The translations under genes were made by a program, and so were the position numbers. From positions 3,224,001-3,288,000 of the forward strand of contig CM056874.1 of assembly GCA_029876055.1 (NCBI GenBank): a DNA stretch of 64,000 nt, in the 5' to 3' direction. The notes under the pieces are model-generated. The model was not told where the DNA came from. It searched no databases and saw only the letters and a list, made by a program, of their open reading frames with translations. Of this stretch, positions 25,720 through 36,033 are shown piece by piece (positions within the stretch are counted from its first letter, which is position 1; every line of letters starts with the position of its first letter). The DNA is from Madurella fahalii (Eukaryota; Ascomycota; Sordariomycetes; Sordariales).

Positions 25720-26400
25720 CCCCGTTCTCTGAGATAGTTTTGGCCTTCCAATCCTCGTATCCTTCGTCTCTGTCATCAAAGGCTCAACGAAGACCAGCAA
25801 CGAACTCCACAAGTGTCTCCAACCGCCGTGCGCTCCGCTGGAAAGCTTGAGTCCAAAATAAAATCTCTGCACTTTCCTATCCTGCATCACACAATGGGCA
25901 AGGTCGTATCAGAGCATGTCAACAAAGAGCACCTACTTGCTCGACAGCTCGCTGGATGCTTTATAGAAACGGTCTAACGACCACATCATGCACAATGAAG
26001 AGGTGGCTTCTTGTTTCGACACCGCCTGGGTCCATTCCCAGTCGGTAACGCCCACGATGTTGGATAACTTGGCCACAAAGTTGCGATCGCCCTTGTCGTC
26101 TTGGTTCCTGATGAAGAACTTCTCTCTGATTCTCGTCCATCCCAAATATCACTGGTGGCACCGAGGTGGAAACGACATGCGAGAAACACTTCGTCCATGT
26201 ATTCTGCGCCAATGAGTTCTACGGATCAGATTCGGGTACCCAACCCAACATTTAGGGACCGTGATGTGTGCTCGTGTACGGAGAAACTCCATGGTGGAAA
26301 ATTTACCCGGGGAGATATAGTCAAGAGCAGCCAGCGGAGGTGCCGTGGTCTTGAGCTGTCTACGCTATCGTCGAGAATAAGTTCAGCATAGCAGTTTCAA
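25720..26400 (-). pseudogene. Decayed APH/choline-kinase-like phosphotransferase gene
   Basis: Fragments of the fungal aminoglycoside-phosphotransferase-like family can be read on the minus strand in the right order but in changing frames. From 26292 the reading is MEFLRTRAHITVPKCW, the family's N-lobe start. Around 26213-26188 a second frame gives IGAEYMDEVF, the PIGAEYI region. From 26145 to 25933 a third frame gives DKGDRNFVAKLSNIVG followed by TDWEW and SSLCMMW, which correspond to the catalytic loop and metal-binding DWEW block. At 25890-25810 comes QDRKVQRFYFGLKL, the C-terminal part. Catalytic spacing is partly lost and stops separate the pieces. It is flanked by the divergent alo1 and rec8 upstream regions. 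I take it as an old pseudogene of this expanded fungal family; substrate unknown. Confidence 0.65.
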
Positions 26401-27003
26401 CCCCCCTTCACCACCCAGAAACTCCTAGCTGATAGGCCTATGGTGCAGGTAAAGCCATCTCGACGTCGTGATGCACAGCTGCAAAGCTCAAGACCGCTAA
26501 GCCTAATACTAATGCCACCACTTAGGAAGCCTCTATCACTACATACCGACAATAGACCGTTCAACTCAGAATGGCACAGATATATATGTAATAAACTTCA
26601 TTGTATTGTTCCATGAGAAAGAAGGAATTGTCTAACCCTCGTAATAGTTAGTTGTAGGTAAGTGCCGTTTGTAGCTCCTGCGAGCTGCTTCTATCCCGTC
26701 TTTCCTTCCCTCCTTTCTCCAAACCTTATCCCTTATCAGCGTGACAGTTCCGTCGCCTTGACACCTTCCACTCGGAGCTTTGACGCGTCAAGGCGCGTCA
26801 TGTCGAGAACTCAATCATAATTTCACCAAAGTTTCTTTCTTTCTAACTCTTCTCTTCCTGTCCTTTCTTCCACCGCCGCGCTCCTCTCCATCCTTTTCCC
26901 AACTTCTAGTCCAGCAACCCCTATCATCATAATAACCCCCTATTCAGCACGGGGTTCCGTTACGTTCAATATTTAAAGACGTCGTCGACTCGGCGCAGGC
27001 ACC
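26401..27003. other. Upstream region of rec8
   Basis: 600 bp with pyrimidine-rich stretches (26690-26930) just before the start codon, typical of fungal promoters and leaders. No gene seen. Confidence 0.4.
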
Positions 27004-29346
27004 ATGTTCTACAGCCACGAGAGTAAGCAGCTCTTCGCAGTTGGTCTGACTACAAAACTGCGTCCTGCGTTGCTGACAGAATGACATAGTCCTAACGAGT
27101 CATCAATATGGTGTTGCAACGGTCTGGTATGTGTAAACAATATTGCAGGTGCCGAAGCTGGGAATAACATCTCGTTCGTCCAGGCTCGTGTCGACGATCG
27201 GCCTCAGGTCCTCCACCCGAAAGATATCGCGCAAGGCTATCCAAGACGTGAATGTGCAGAAGGCGTGCGAGACCATTCTCAAGCCGGGAGCGCCAATCGC
27301 ACTGCGTCTCCAGGGCAGCCTACTCTACGGAGTCTCCAGGGTGTATTCGCAGCAGTGCCACTATGTGCTCACCGACGCTGAGAGGGTCCAGGCCCACATG
27401 CGGGCTTTCTACGGCGCCCTGAGTGGCAGCGACAATGCCCTCGATCCGCAGGCTGGGAAATCGAGGTATTTCCTGCCGAGATACTCGTCCGGGATTGGAA
27501 CGGAGGCTTACTGCAGGCAGGCGCAAAGAACTCATCTTAGAAGACGACCCAGACTTTGAGCTCAGGATTGACCTGCCTGCCTTCCACCTCGATAACGATG
27601 GCAATCTAGTAGTTCCACAAGACAGTCAGGCCTCGCGCAAAACGTCGTCCCAACTCTCGCCAATCCAGCGGGACAGCTCCTTCTCCAGTTCTAGCCGCTC
27701 CCTTCTCGCCGGTCTCGACCTTTCGCAGGCATCGTTTGGCCGCGAGAACCCCCTCGACCAAGGGCCTTTTCGGGCAGGCACGATGACCCCCGACAAGGGC
27801 GACGATGTATTGATACCCTTTGACAACGAAGAGCGGGAACTGCCAGCATTCGACGATTGGGGCATCGAGATTGACGCTGACGGCAATGTGGTTGCGTCTG
27901 TGGACGAGCCCCAGCTTCCCCGGTCTCCTCGTCCAGAGGAAGAGGAGAGTGCTCCTATTATGCACCAAGACGATTTTATTCCTTTTGATGCCGAAGGCGA
28001 TGTGGTCATGAGCGGTGGTGTCGACACCATAGCCACTGACCCGCCAATTTTCCCACAGCAACAGCAGGGGTTCGAGCAACAGCAAGAACCACTGCAGCAG
28101 GAAGAGGAAGTGGCGATGGAACATGGAGTCAACTCCGCCCAGGCTCCTGTGCGCGCTCAACGCCAGCGGCGTCGTGCAATTCTAGCACCTGATCACCAGA
28201 CCAAGGTATCCCGTCAAGAACTCAGGCTGTGGTCCGCTAATTACCTCGCCAACGCTGAGCAGGCTAGCCAGCGACGCCATGGAAGCACGGCCGCCGAAGC
28301 CCGAAAGAATGCCTTCGACCTCGTCTTCGGCCGCGGCATCGCTGGCGTCGGTTTCCCCACCGGTGTACCTGGTCTCTCCCACCCATTGGCATCGGAGTTT
28401 GCGCGCGAGGGACTGCAGACGCGCCTCCTCGGCATATTCGTCGAGCGACCCTATAACTGTAACGAAGAAGCTTCCCGTGGTCGTCGCCGCTCGGCCCTCG
28501 AAGCCCTTGAACTGGAGGACGAAGACACACAGCGCCGCGTCCGGCCACGCCTCAACCAAGAAGCCGATGGCCAGGACCAACATCAACTCCGTCAACCTGA
28601 CGACGGTCTTATTTTCGCCGACGAGACCGACATTCCCCCAGTAGAGGTCGGCAGACGCGCCGCCTCCGCCCTACCCGAGGACATACCTTCCGATGTACCC
28701 TGGAACCGGGGTTCCTCCCAGATCCCCAGCTCCTCTGTCAAAGGCGGAGGGAGCAGACCGCCCAGCAGGCAAGTCAGCGCCAGCCCCCTGCACATCCGCA
28801 GCCGCCATAGCACAATCATCAACCCTCTCGGCCCAGGCCCCGAACACGAAATCAAACGCTTCAGCGACCAGCCCGTCTTTGGATCTGATGACTACGGCGG
28901 AGGAAGAGCTACTGCGTTCAGCCCTCTCCATTCCGCTAGAGGTTTCTCCTCCGACCCCGTCTTCGTTCCTCAGGACGACAACACCCAGGCTCAACCCACC
29001 TCACAAGTCCTGCGCGCCGCCCTCGACCGCGAAGGTCGTAACTTTCTCGACTTCATTGAGGACGTCGCACGAGAGAAAGGCTACCGCCCCCAGGAAGAGG
29101 AGGGCGATAACAAAAGACAGTGGGTAGAGTTTGAGCAGCTCTTTGACTCGGCGGACCAGAAGCGCGCGGTGGTTGCCCAGGCATTTTACCACGTTCTGTC
29201 GCTCGCCACAAAGAACGTTATCAAGGTGGCGCAAGACGGTCAGGGCGGGAACAAGGCGTTTGGGACTATCCGGCTAGGGGTCGACGTGTCTCCGGCAGTG
29301 AGAGCGGAGGCTGGGAAGGAAGGTATGGAAAGTGGTGATGGTGATA

Positions 29347-29382
<36 letters not shown>

Positions 29383-29456
29383 GTGATGAGAGTATGGAAG
29401 GCGGCGACGACCATGAGGGTGATGAAGAGGAGGAGGAGCAGGAGGTTAATGAGTGA
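27004..29456 (+). CDS. rec8: Rec8-type meiotic cohesin kleisin subunit
   Basis: Predicted 757-aa kleisin that closes the cohesin ring between Smc1 and Smc3 during meiosis. Exons are 27004..27022, 27090..27126, 27184..27465 and 27521..29456. The three small introns interrupt the Rad21/Rec8 N-terminal domain exactly where it remains readable: MFYSHE-ILTSHQYGVATVW-LVSTIG, then RKISRKAIQDVNV, ACETILKPGAPIALRLQGSLLYGVSRVYSQQCHYVLTDAE. The middle is long, acidic and disordered with many Ser. The C-terminal winged-helix region (FLDFIEDVAREKGY...AFYHVLSLATKNVIKVAQ) is present. Rec8 rather than Rad21/Scc1 is favoured by the wording of the N-terminus (ISRKAIQDVNV, LLYGVSRVY), though this needs a tree. 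The protein ends in a long Asp/Glu tail encoded by a GAT microsatellite. Alternative acceptor CAG at 27079 would cause a stop, so TAG at 27089 is used. Confidence 0.85.
29349..29381 (+). repeat. (GAT)11 coding microsatellite
   Basis: Eleven perfect GAT codons giving 11 Asp in the acidic tail of the Rec8-type protein. Likely length-variable between strains. Confidence 0.95.
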
Positions 29457-30088
29457 TTGGTGGCCCCTAACTGAACCGGCCCTTCGGATAGGGAGCGGGC
29501 AATCAGGCATATGAATGTGGTGGCGGGTTGCAGTTACAGAGTTGGCTGATATGGTCCTTGGGAACTCGGGCGGCGGAGTATGGCGGAGGGGCAGTTGGAG
29601 AGGCGATCGGGGTTCTTCATGACGTCCATCTGCGGTTTGGCGCAGTCGAGCGGCAGGCAATCCCTCTTGCTCTACTTCCATATCGACCTGCGGCCCTGTG
29701 GCCAGCGAGTTGCATCGCAGCATGATGCAGGACCTCCAACCTGGGCTTTGACGGGGGTTAAGGACTAGGGGGATGTTTCATGGATTTCTGGTATTCTTTT
29801 TTTTTTTTTTTTTTTCACCCTCAGATTTCAGATAGATTTGCTGCATCTGGCATAGACGTGATACTGATCTTCGGGGAGGATTATTCGGGGGTTCACAACT
29901 GGACAAGGAATCTGGAGACCAAGAAGTTATCATTGCTGGTCGGCAAGCAGAGCATATTATTAGCCCTTCGAGGACAATCAATTGAACTCATCATTCATCG
30001 AAATCGTATTGCACTCATTGCTTATACTTGCTCGAAGTTCACTGGTGGTATCGCATAAATCAGGAACCCGCTCTTACCGTCAGCCCCG
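29457..30088. other. Convergent 3' intergenic spacer with poly-T
   Basis: 632 bp between the stops of rec8 and the Rab escort gene. Contains a 19-T run at 29797-29815. No gene seen. Confidence 0.5.
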
Positions 30089-31821
30089 TTAGGCGTAAGT
30101 CTCATCATCCATCGCATCTTCCCGGTCCGCAAAAGTCATATATTCTGCGTCGACAGCTCTGTCACCCATGACCTTCTTCCAGGCTTCCTTGACAGGCTCT
30201 AGGGTGGAGTCATCAAACGAGAGAGAAAAAGAAGGGGCTGGGAAGGTGATAACTGAGCCTTTCGCTCGAAGCTCGTGCGCGCCGCCACTTTGTTCATATT
30301 GAAGCTGGTACAGTATCTCGGGGGGTTGGCCTTCACTAAGGGTACCGAGGAAGGCATCCCGTGCCTTCTGTAGGATTTCTCTAGAATCGGGCGTTGTGAG
30401 AGTGGTGAAATAGAGCACGCCTAGTGGTCTGCAGTTAGCATATATCCCAAGACAACGGAAGCCAACAAGCAGATGATAAAGGGGAGTACATCAGAATGTC
30501 AGAGGTAGGTTACGTCAGTGCCGTAGCTCAGACAATGTAGATAAGTATTCAAAATGGAGATCATCATAGTACTCGGAGAACAAGACGTCGCCGGGGGTTA
30601 ACTTACTCTGGCCAACGGGACACTCCCCGGTATTGCTGGAATGAGCAGATAGGTAGACGGGATACTCGGATGCCTGACCAACCGCGGTCGATATTGAACC
30701 CGCTGGCAAGGCAATAACTGCTACAACCGGCGTTGGTGCACCTTCAACGACAACCTCGAATAGGGAATTCAGCGACGAGCCAATCACGGCCACTAGCCTG
30801 CTGATGCCTGTTTGGTCGCTGGGGCTGTCGTCACCGCGCACCAGCATCCGGGTCCTCACGGTATCGCCGCTTGTGAGTTTGAGCTCGATTTCATCATCTG
30901 CAGTCTCCATTGCCTTGATGCCAGTTCCAAGCATATAGACAGCCCCGCCAACGGCACCAGCTCGGCAAGACACCTGAGCAATCTCAGAGAGGCCACCCCA
31001 CTTGGGATAGAGAGCAGCAAAACCGGGTCCATAGACACCCATCGACGTGAGATGGCGACGGATGACAGCCAGCCCGTCTTTAGTGGTCATCTTCCCGTCC
31101 AGTGAGAGCGTGAGGGTGACAATGTACGTCTGTAACTCAGCATCCAATCTGAACTCGTTCTGCAAAAATTCACCTAGCGGCGCATCCGCATGCTGCTGCC
31201 ACAATTCCAACTGCGGCGGGTTCTCATAATCCAAAACGAACTTGAGGAACTTCATCAGCCCCCGTTTCGCCTTGCTCGAGATAGCAGTAGTTGAAAAGAC
31301 ATCTTCGCGGGTAGAGGGAATGCGGACTAGGGTACGCTGCTGGGACGGGCTTTCGGGAGACTTGAGGATGAAAAACGACCCCACGGCGAGAAATTCGACT
31401 TGACGGTAGGCGTGTGAGGAGACCAGCTGCGAGAGAAGCGCCGAGCGAGCATGAATCAACCTTGGGGCCAGAGCCAGCGAGTAGGATCGAGAAGAGGACA
31501 AGCCGGTAGTGCCGTTGGGCCTCGTGATGGAGGCAGACCTGAAGAGGCCGCCGCCGTCAGCCGAGGCCCGAGCCGCCCACGACTCGGCATCCTGCAGACC
31601 GAATGCAGCCTCGGCGCCGCCATAGAAGTCATTCGGGTCTATGTGTAGGATCTTCTTGCCTGACCGCGAGAGAGCTCTTCACGAAGAAGAAAAGCTAAGT
31701 CAGTCAGCCGGGCAAATCGAGGCTCTAGGAGCTTCGACGCGACTCACAACGCAAGCAGCGACTGCTGCAGACCGGTGCCGCTGATGACGACATCCCAGAA
31801 GGTGTCGCCGAGAGATTCCAT
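30089..31821 (-). CDS. mrs6: Rab escort protein (Rab geranylgeranyl transferase component A)
   Basis: Predicted 491-aa GDI/REP superfamily protein that presents newly made Rab GTPases to geranylgeranyl transferase II and delivers them to membranes. Exons are complement(31748..31821, 30607..31676, 30089..30420). The N-terminus DTFWDVVISGTGLQQSLLALALSRSGKKILHIDPNDFYGG is the Rossmann FAD-like motif of GDI/REP. Further motifs are SYSLALAPRLIHARSALLSQLVSS, KRGLMKFLKFVLDYEN and VYGPGFAALYPKWGGLSEIAQVSCRAGAVGGAVYMLG. The C-terminus TGECPVGQS-VLYFTTLTTP joins across the last intron. That intron (30421..30606) is 186 nt, much longer than its neighbours, and stays open in frame for 31 codons before a stop. 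REP is preferred to GDI because of length and the fungal REP C-terminal domain. It converges on rec8. Confidence 0.9.
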
Positions 31822-32734
31822 TTCTACATGGAGCGAACACGCCGCTACAAGTCCAGGATTCTCTGGCGTTATCAGCTTCTGCAGGTTGTGTGGGAAATGG
31901 ACGATTGAAGAGGAGAGTGTGCAGGCAGCGAAAATTTGAATGAAGTTGAAGTCGAGGTGGGGCCCCGTCATCAGGCTCCTGGATCCAGCATTCGGCAGAT
32001 TTCGGTCCGGGTAGAACGCACGGACGGTTTCCGCCCGCCGGGAGAAGAAAAAGATACCTGAGCTTTGCAGGGGATTTTTCCCGTTTTGAAAGAAACAACA
32101 ACCACTCAACAAACCACGCAATCGCTGCTCGTCATCAGCACTGCGATCGGGACAGAGGACCTTTCATTAGGACCCCATAGTTGAGTGGCAGATCAATTCT
32201 GTCCTCCTGTATCTACTGCTCTGGAATTCATCTGTAAGGGCGGTTCGAAAGGTCGACACATCCACCCATTCATCCATGGCAGTGCTTCACCTGCTCGCAT
32301 CGTAGTCTCCGATTCTTGACCGTGCCAGCTCATCAGCATGGGAGTGACAGTACACTCTGTTGTTACACCTATCAATCGCACTCAGCCGCTCTGGCCTAAT
32401 GGGGTAAATGGGTGTAGCGGGTTGGCGTGCACGAATTGCTCCGACGTACAACGTAAACTAGCCAAGTCTAGAGAGAGCTGTTGTGATAGCAGACTCGCAT
32501 TATCGGCCTTGATGATGGTCTTTCCAAAGCGAATAAGGCAAACATCTCCTAGTAAGCTAATGCGAGAGTGTTGAGCGGCGATATAGCAAGAAGTGGGAGG
32601 ACGTTGAACCTGGGGACCCAGAGCCTGTAAGAGCAAGGCAGGCTAGAGAACGGCAAAGATAGGTTAAGCCAAAACCTTCCATTGGGTATCAAATCCGATA
32701 TCAACTTTTCCCACGAGAACCATTTGGCCAACCA
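31822..32734. other. Upstream region of Rab escort gene, downstream of rrp43
   Basis: 913 bp. The escort reading frame stays open upstream to 32121 but with no family match, so the ATG at 31821 is kept. Nothing else supported. Confidence 0.4.
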
Positions 32735-33267
32735 TCACTTCATTACCTGCTTGACCTCCCTCCATCTCTCTTCTGCAACCCCGGCAAAGGCGCGTATCAA
32801 CTCCCTCCCGAGGACGGTCCCACCGTGCTTCTCAATACTCTTCACCCTTGTCTCCCCTTTACTACAATCCACCACCATCGTAATCACCTCCTTACACAGA
32901 CTCTCCTCCAACCGATCCGGGTCCAACAACAGCCAATGCCTGTTCTCGCCCGCCTCGGTATGCTCCTTCTCTAAAAACACGGCCGCGCTACACGCCACCG
33001 GCAAGCCCCTCACATCCAGCCTCCTCGTCTCTGTCCTCGAGCAGACCACCATCTCCCGGTCTGGATCCCACCTCGCGACGGGCAACTTTGTATCTCTCAG
33101 CGCCGCCACGACCGCCGCCCACGCCGCATCGAACGGGTTCCCGTCAAACGACACAAACAGCAAATCAATGTACAGCACCCAGTACGCGACCACCTCTTCC
33201 TCTTGCTGCTCCCCCACCACATCCCCACCCCCTTCCACCCCTTCCATCTTATCGTCCCCCTCCCCTC

Positions 33268-33298
<31 letters not shown>

Positions 33299-33868
33299 CG
33301 TAGGAGGCCTAAACCAAACCCTCAAACCCTCGCCACCCACCAACCCGGTCGAGTGCATGAGCGAGTACACCCTAGTCGACAGCGTCTGCGCCAGCGTGGT
33401 CGGCGGCACGCCGGGCAGGAACTGGGGGGCGGAGCCCGTAGCGAGCTCGATGTTGGGCACGAGCAGGTCGTAATCCCTCAGCTCCTTCCTCGCGTCTTCC
33501 CGCCCGCCACCGTCCTCTTCACCGTCGTCGCCGTCGTCGCCGTCGTCGTCGCCATTAAACCCATATCTCGCTCTCGAAAGAGGCCGGAACTGCGGGATCC
33601 GCGTTACCGGCAGGATCTCGCCCCGCACGCCGCAGATGACGGTCGTGTCGCCCGTCCGCACCAGCGCGCTGCCGTGCGCGTGCGAGAGCGACGATACGTT
33701 GATCTGCACCGGACGCACCTCGCGCGGCGAGCGGCCGTTGGTACGGGCTCCTGGGCTGCGGCCGTCTGGCGGGGAGAGGTTGCGCAGGAGGTAGGGGTGC
33801 GGGGAGAGTTTGGCGAAGACGGGGCGGGTGAAGGTTAGGGACGGGATGGTGGGGGGTTTGTCGGCCAT
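32735..33868 (-). CDS. rrp43: RNA exosome core ring subunit Rrp43 (RNase PH-like)
   Basis: Predicted 377-aa RNase PH-fold subunit of the nine-subunit exosome ring, which processes and degrades RNA in nucleus and cytoplasm. Single exon. The N-terminus FAKLSPHPYLLRNLSPPDGRSP is the Rrp43/EXOSC8 signature, then NVSSLSHAHGSALVRTGDTTVICGVRGEI, the RNase PH strand pattern, and WVLYIDLLFVSFDGNPFDAAWAAVVAALRDTKLP. Eukaryotic ring subunits lack phosphorolytic residues, and I see none here. Two low-complexity inserts are present: an Asp/Gly-rich loop after FNGDDDG and an Ala-rich/Glu-rich loop encoded by a CAG-type repeat near 33269-33298. The start is the ATG at 33866-33868 (MADKPPTIPSLTF). Confidence 0.92.
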
Positions 33869-34578
33869 GTTTTTGTGGTTTCTTTTGCCGTGGGTGCGTT
33901 ATTATTGAGATTTTCCGGCAGCCGAAGTAGTGTTGTAATTATACACGAGCTGCTGAAGAGGGCTCTGGAGGTCGGCCGGCTGGAGGTTGATTGATGGTGG
34001 TTGGGTCAATGTCCCGGGAATTTCTTTCATTCAGCCTTGCAGAGGTGGGGTGTTGCAGCGAGCTTGGGGCGGCCAATTAGATCGCTTCAGTGGTTTAACA
34101 GGGGATTTCAGCGGACATTATTAGGCGGGGGTGCCAAAAATGATGCAGCTGGCCCCCTGGATGAGGACTTGTCAAGCCCCCGAGGAAATATCACTGATCT
34201 TCTTCGACAAGCTCCCTTGAGAACTGTTCTAGTAACAATGGCAACCGACGTAATAGGACATCTCCATACCCCCTTCTGACAACTAGATTGACGTGGGCCA
34301 TTAAAATACATGGATTAACCGCTTCCTACGCCCAAGCTACCTTTGTCGTCCACATCAAGTCGGTTTTGAACGACACCGTCATATTTGCCATCTGAACCGC
34401 CAGAAGCACTGCCGCTGCGGCTGCTGGATTACGCCGTAACTGGACTGTCTGCACCTCGGTCTCATGCAGTACTTCTGAGTTCAGTACCCCTTTCTAGGCG
34501 TTCCTCGGACATAAGCTGCGGGGAATCGACGGAGCATGTTTGTCGTTCAACGTAGCCTCGCTCCGTTTGTGTACGACC
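33869..34578. other. Upstream region of rrp43
   Basis: 710 bp between the rrp43 start and the 3' end of the kinase pseudogene. Only short chance ORFs. Confidence 0.4.
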
Positions 34579-35756
34579 TTATTCTTCACGAAACCATCTA
34601 TCGTGGAGAAGGCCTTTCGCTGTTGGTCGATCGCGCTAGTCCATTTGCATGATTTTTAGGATGCATTCCTTGTCCTCCTTCCCAACTTCCTTTTCCGTGA
34701 CCATCCGGAATGGCGTCGTCTTTTCGGGTAGTATCAAATGCATGAGATACAGTATCGACGTCAAAGTTTCGTCGCTTACAACATCTTGGATCTTGGGCGG
34801 AAAAGGACCGAAGTATCGGAACTGTGATTTCACCACCTCAACACCGTAATCTTCGTCGCCGTAGCGGGCCTTTTCTGGCCGGAAGATGTTGAAGTCACCG
34901 CCATATATCAAGCTTATGATCTTTTGATGTGTACAGTTAGCATATTGAATTCTCGATGCTGTGACGGGAACATCTTACCACCGCCCCAAAAGACCAGATA
35001 TCAGTCGCCGTGTTCCAAGGAGTCTCCATAAGAACCTCTGGACTGCTCCAGATCGGTGCTCCGATAGAGGTGCCCGATTTTGCCCATTCGCTATCCTCCG
35101 GATAGCTTCCGCCAAAGTCACCTATCTGGACATCAGAGAACTGAATTCACTTTGGCCCTTTCTGTGATTCACGAAGATATTGCTGGGTTTGACATCTCCA
35201 GGATCTCAGTCAGAAATACAATCTGACAGAGGCGTTGTTCACGCGAATCTCACCTGTGTAGACATATCCGTCCTCGTGATGAATGCTCAAGGCTTCAAGA
35301 ATTCGCCTCGAAACGTACTTAATCTCTTTCCGGTTGAGCGGTTTCTGAACCGATGCCTCTAAGAGGTCCGCTTCAAGATGCTTTAGCACGATGGTTGTTG
35401 GTTTAACTGGGTCGTGGATTTCGTCGATGAGAGGACGTATGAAAGGGCTCCGGCTTTGAAAGCGCCGAAGGACGTCCCGCTCATTCTCGACGCGTGGATG
35501 GCCGCTGACGCTCTTCACGACGACATGCTCGCCCACATGATTCCTTCCATCAGTGAGCGAAATGCCGACTGATATTTGTTACAATTTATGCCGCAAACCT
35601 TGCAAACCATACGGCATCCTGGACTTTCTTGTAGAGAGTGTATGGTCCAAGTCTCCCGCGTAGGGTTTGTCCCAGGGAAAGGGATGACAATGACATGGCC
35701 TGGAAAAAGAACGCTTGTGGCCCCCAAGCATTCGAAGGCTAGCGGATTTAAAACAA
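34579..35756 (-). pseudogene. Broken eukaryotic-type protein kinase gene
   Basis: A fungal kinase of an expanded family can be followed on the minus strand. Order: FPGTNPTRETWTIHSL (near 35690), GEHVVVKSVSGHPRVENERDVLRRF (35530-35455; ATP-binding Lys and alpha-C Glu), PTTIVLKHLEADLLEAS, DGYVYT then, after a short intron, DVKPSNIFVNH (catalytic Asp but Val-Tyr-Thr in place of His-Arg), IGDFGGSYP (DFG), GAPIWSSPEVLMETPWNTATDIWSFGAV, and after another intron SLIYGGDFNIF. Damage: a one-base frame break at about 35140-35148 between VNHRKGQ and FSDVQIGDFG; an in-frame TAG at 34636-34638 just before RDRPTAKGLL, which removes the conserved Arg of subdomain XI; no ATG in frame before FPG; and a frame problem near 35560-35600. 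One or two could be unusual splicing, but together they suggest loss of function. Confidence 0.75.
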
Positions 35757-36033
35757 AATGAATTATACTTACCGTCCTGGCGAGAACCAGGAGGATCTGG
35801 TCGAGAAGGACATGAGACAGGGTCCCCGGATAGAGCTGGAGCTAAACATTTCCCCGGAAAATGGTAGCTCCGAAAATGGTAACTCCGGTCATGGTTACTC
35901 TACTGAACCCTCCCAGGTAACCATGTTACACAAGGTTAATCACTGAAAATGAATATAAGCTTGATTCTCTATCCGCTTTATGTATGGTTCGTCTAAGGTA
36001 CTCTACTATATGTGCAACCCAAATTGCCTCCAT

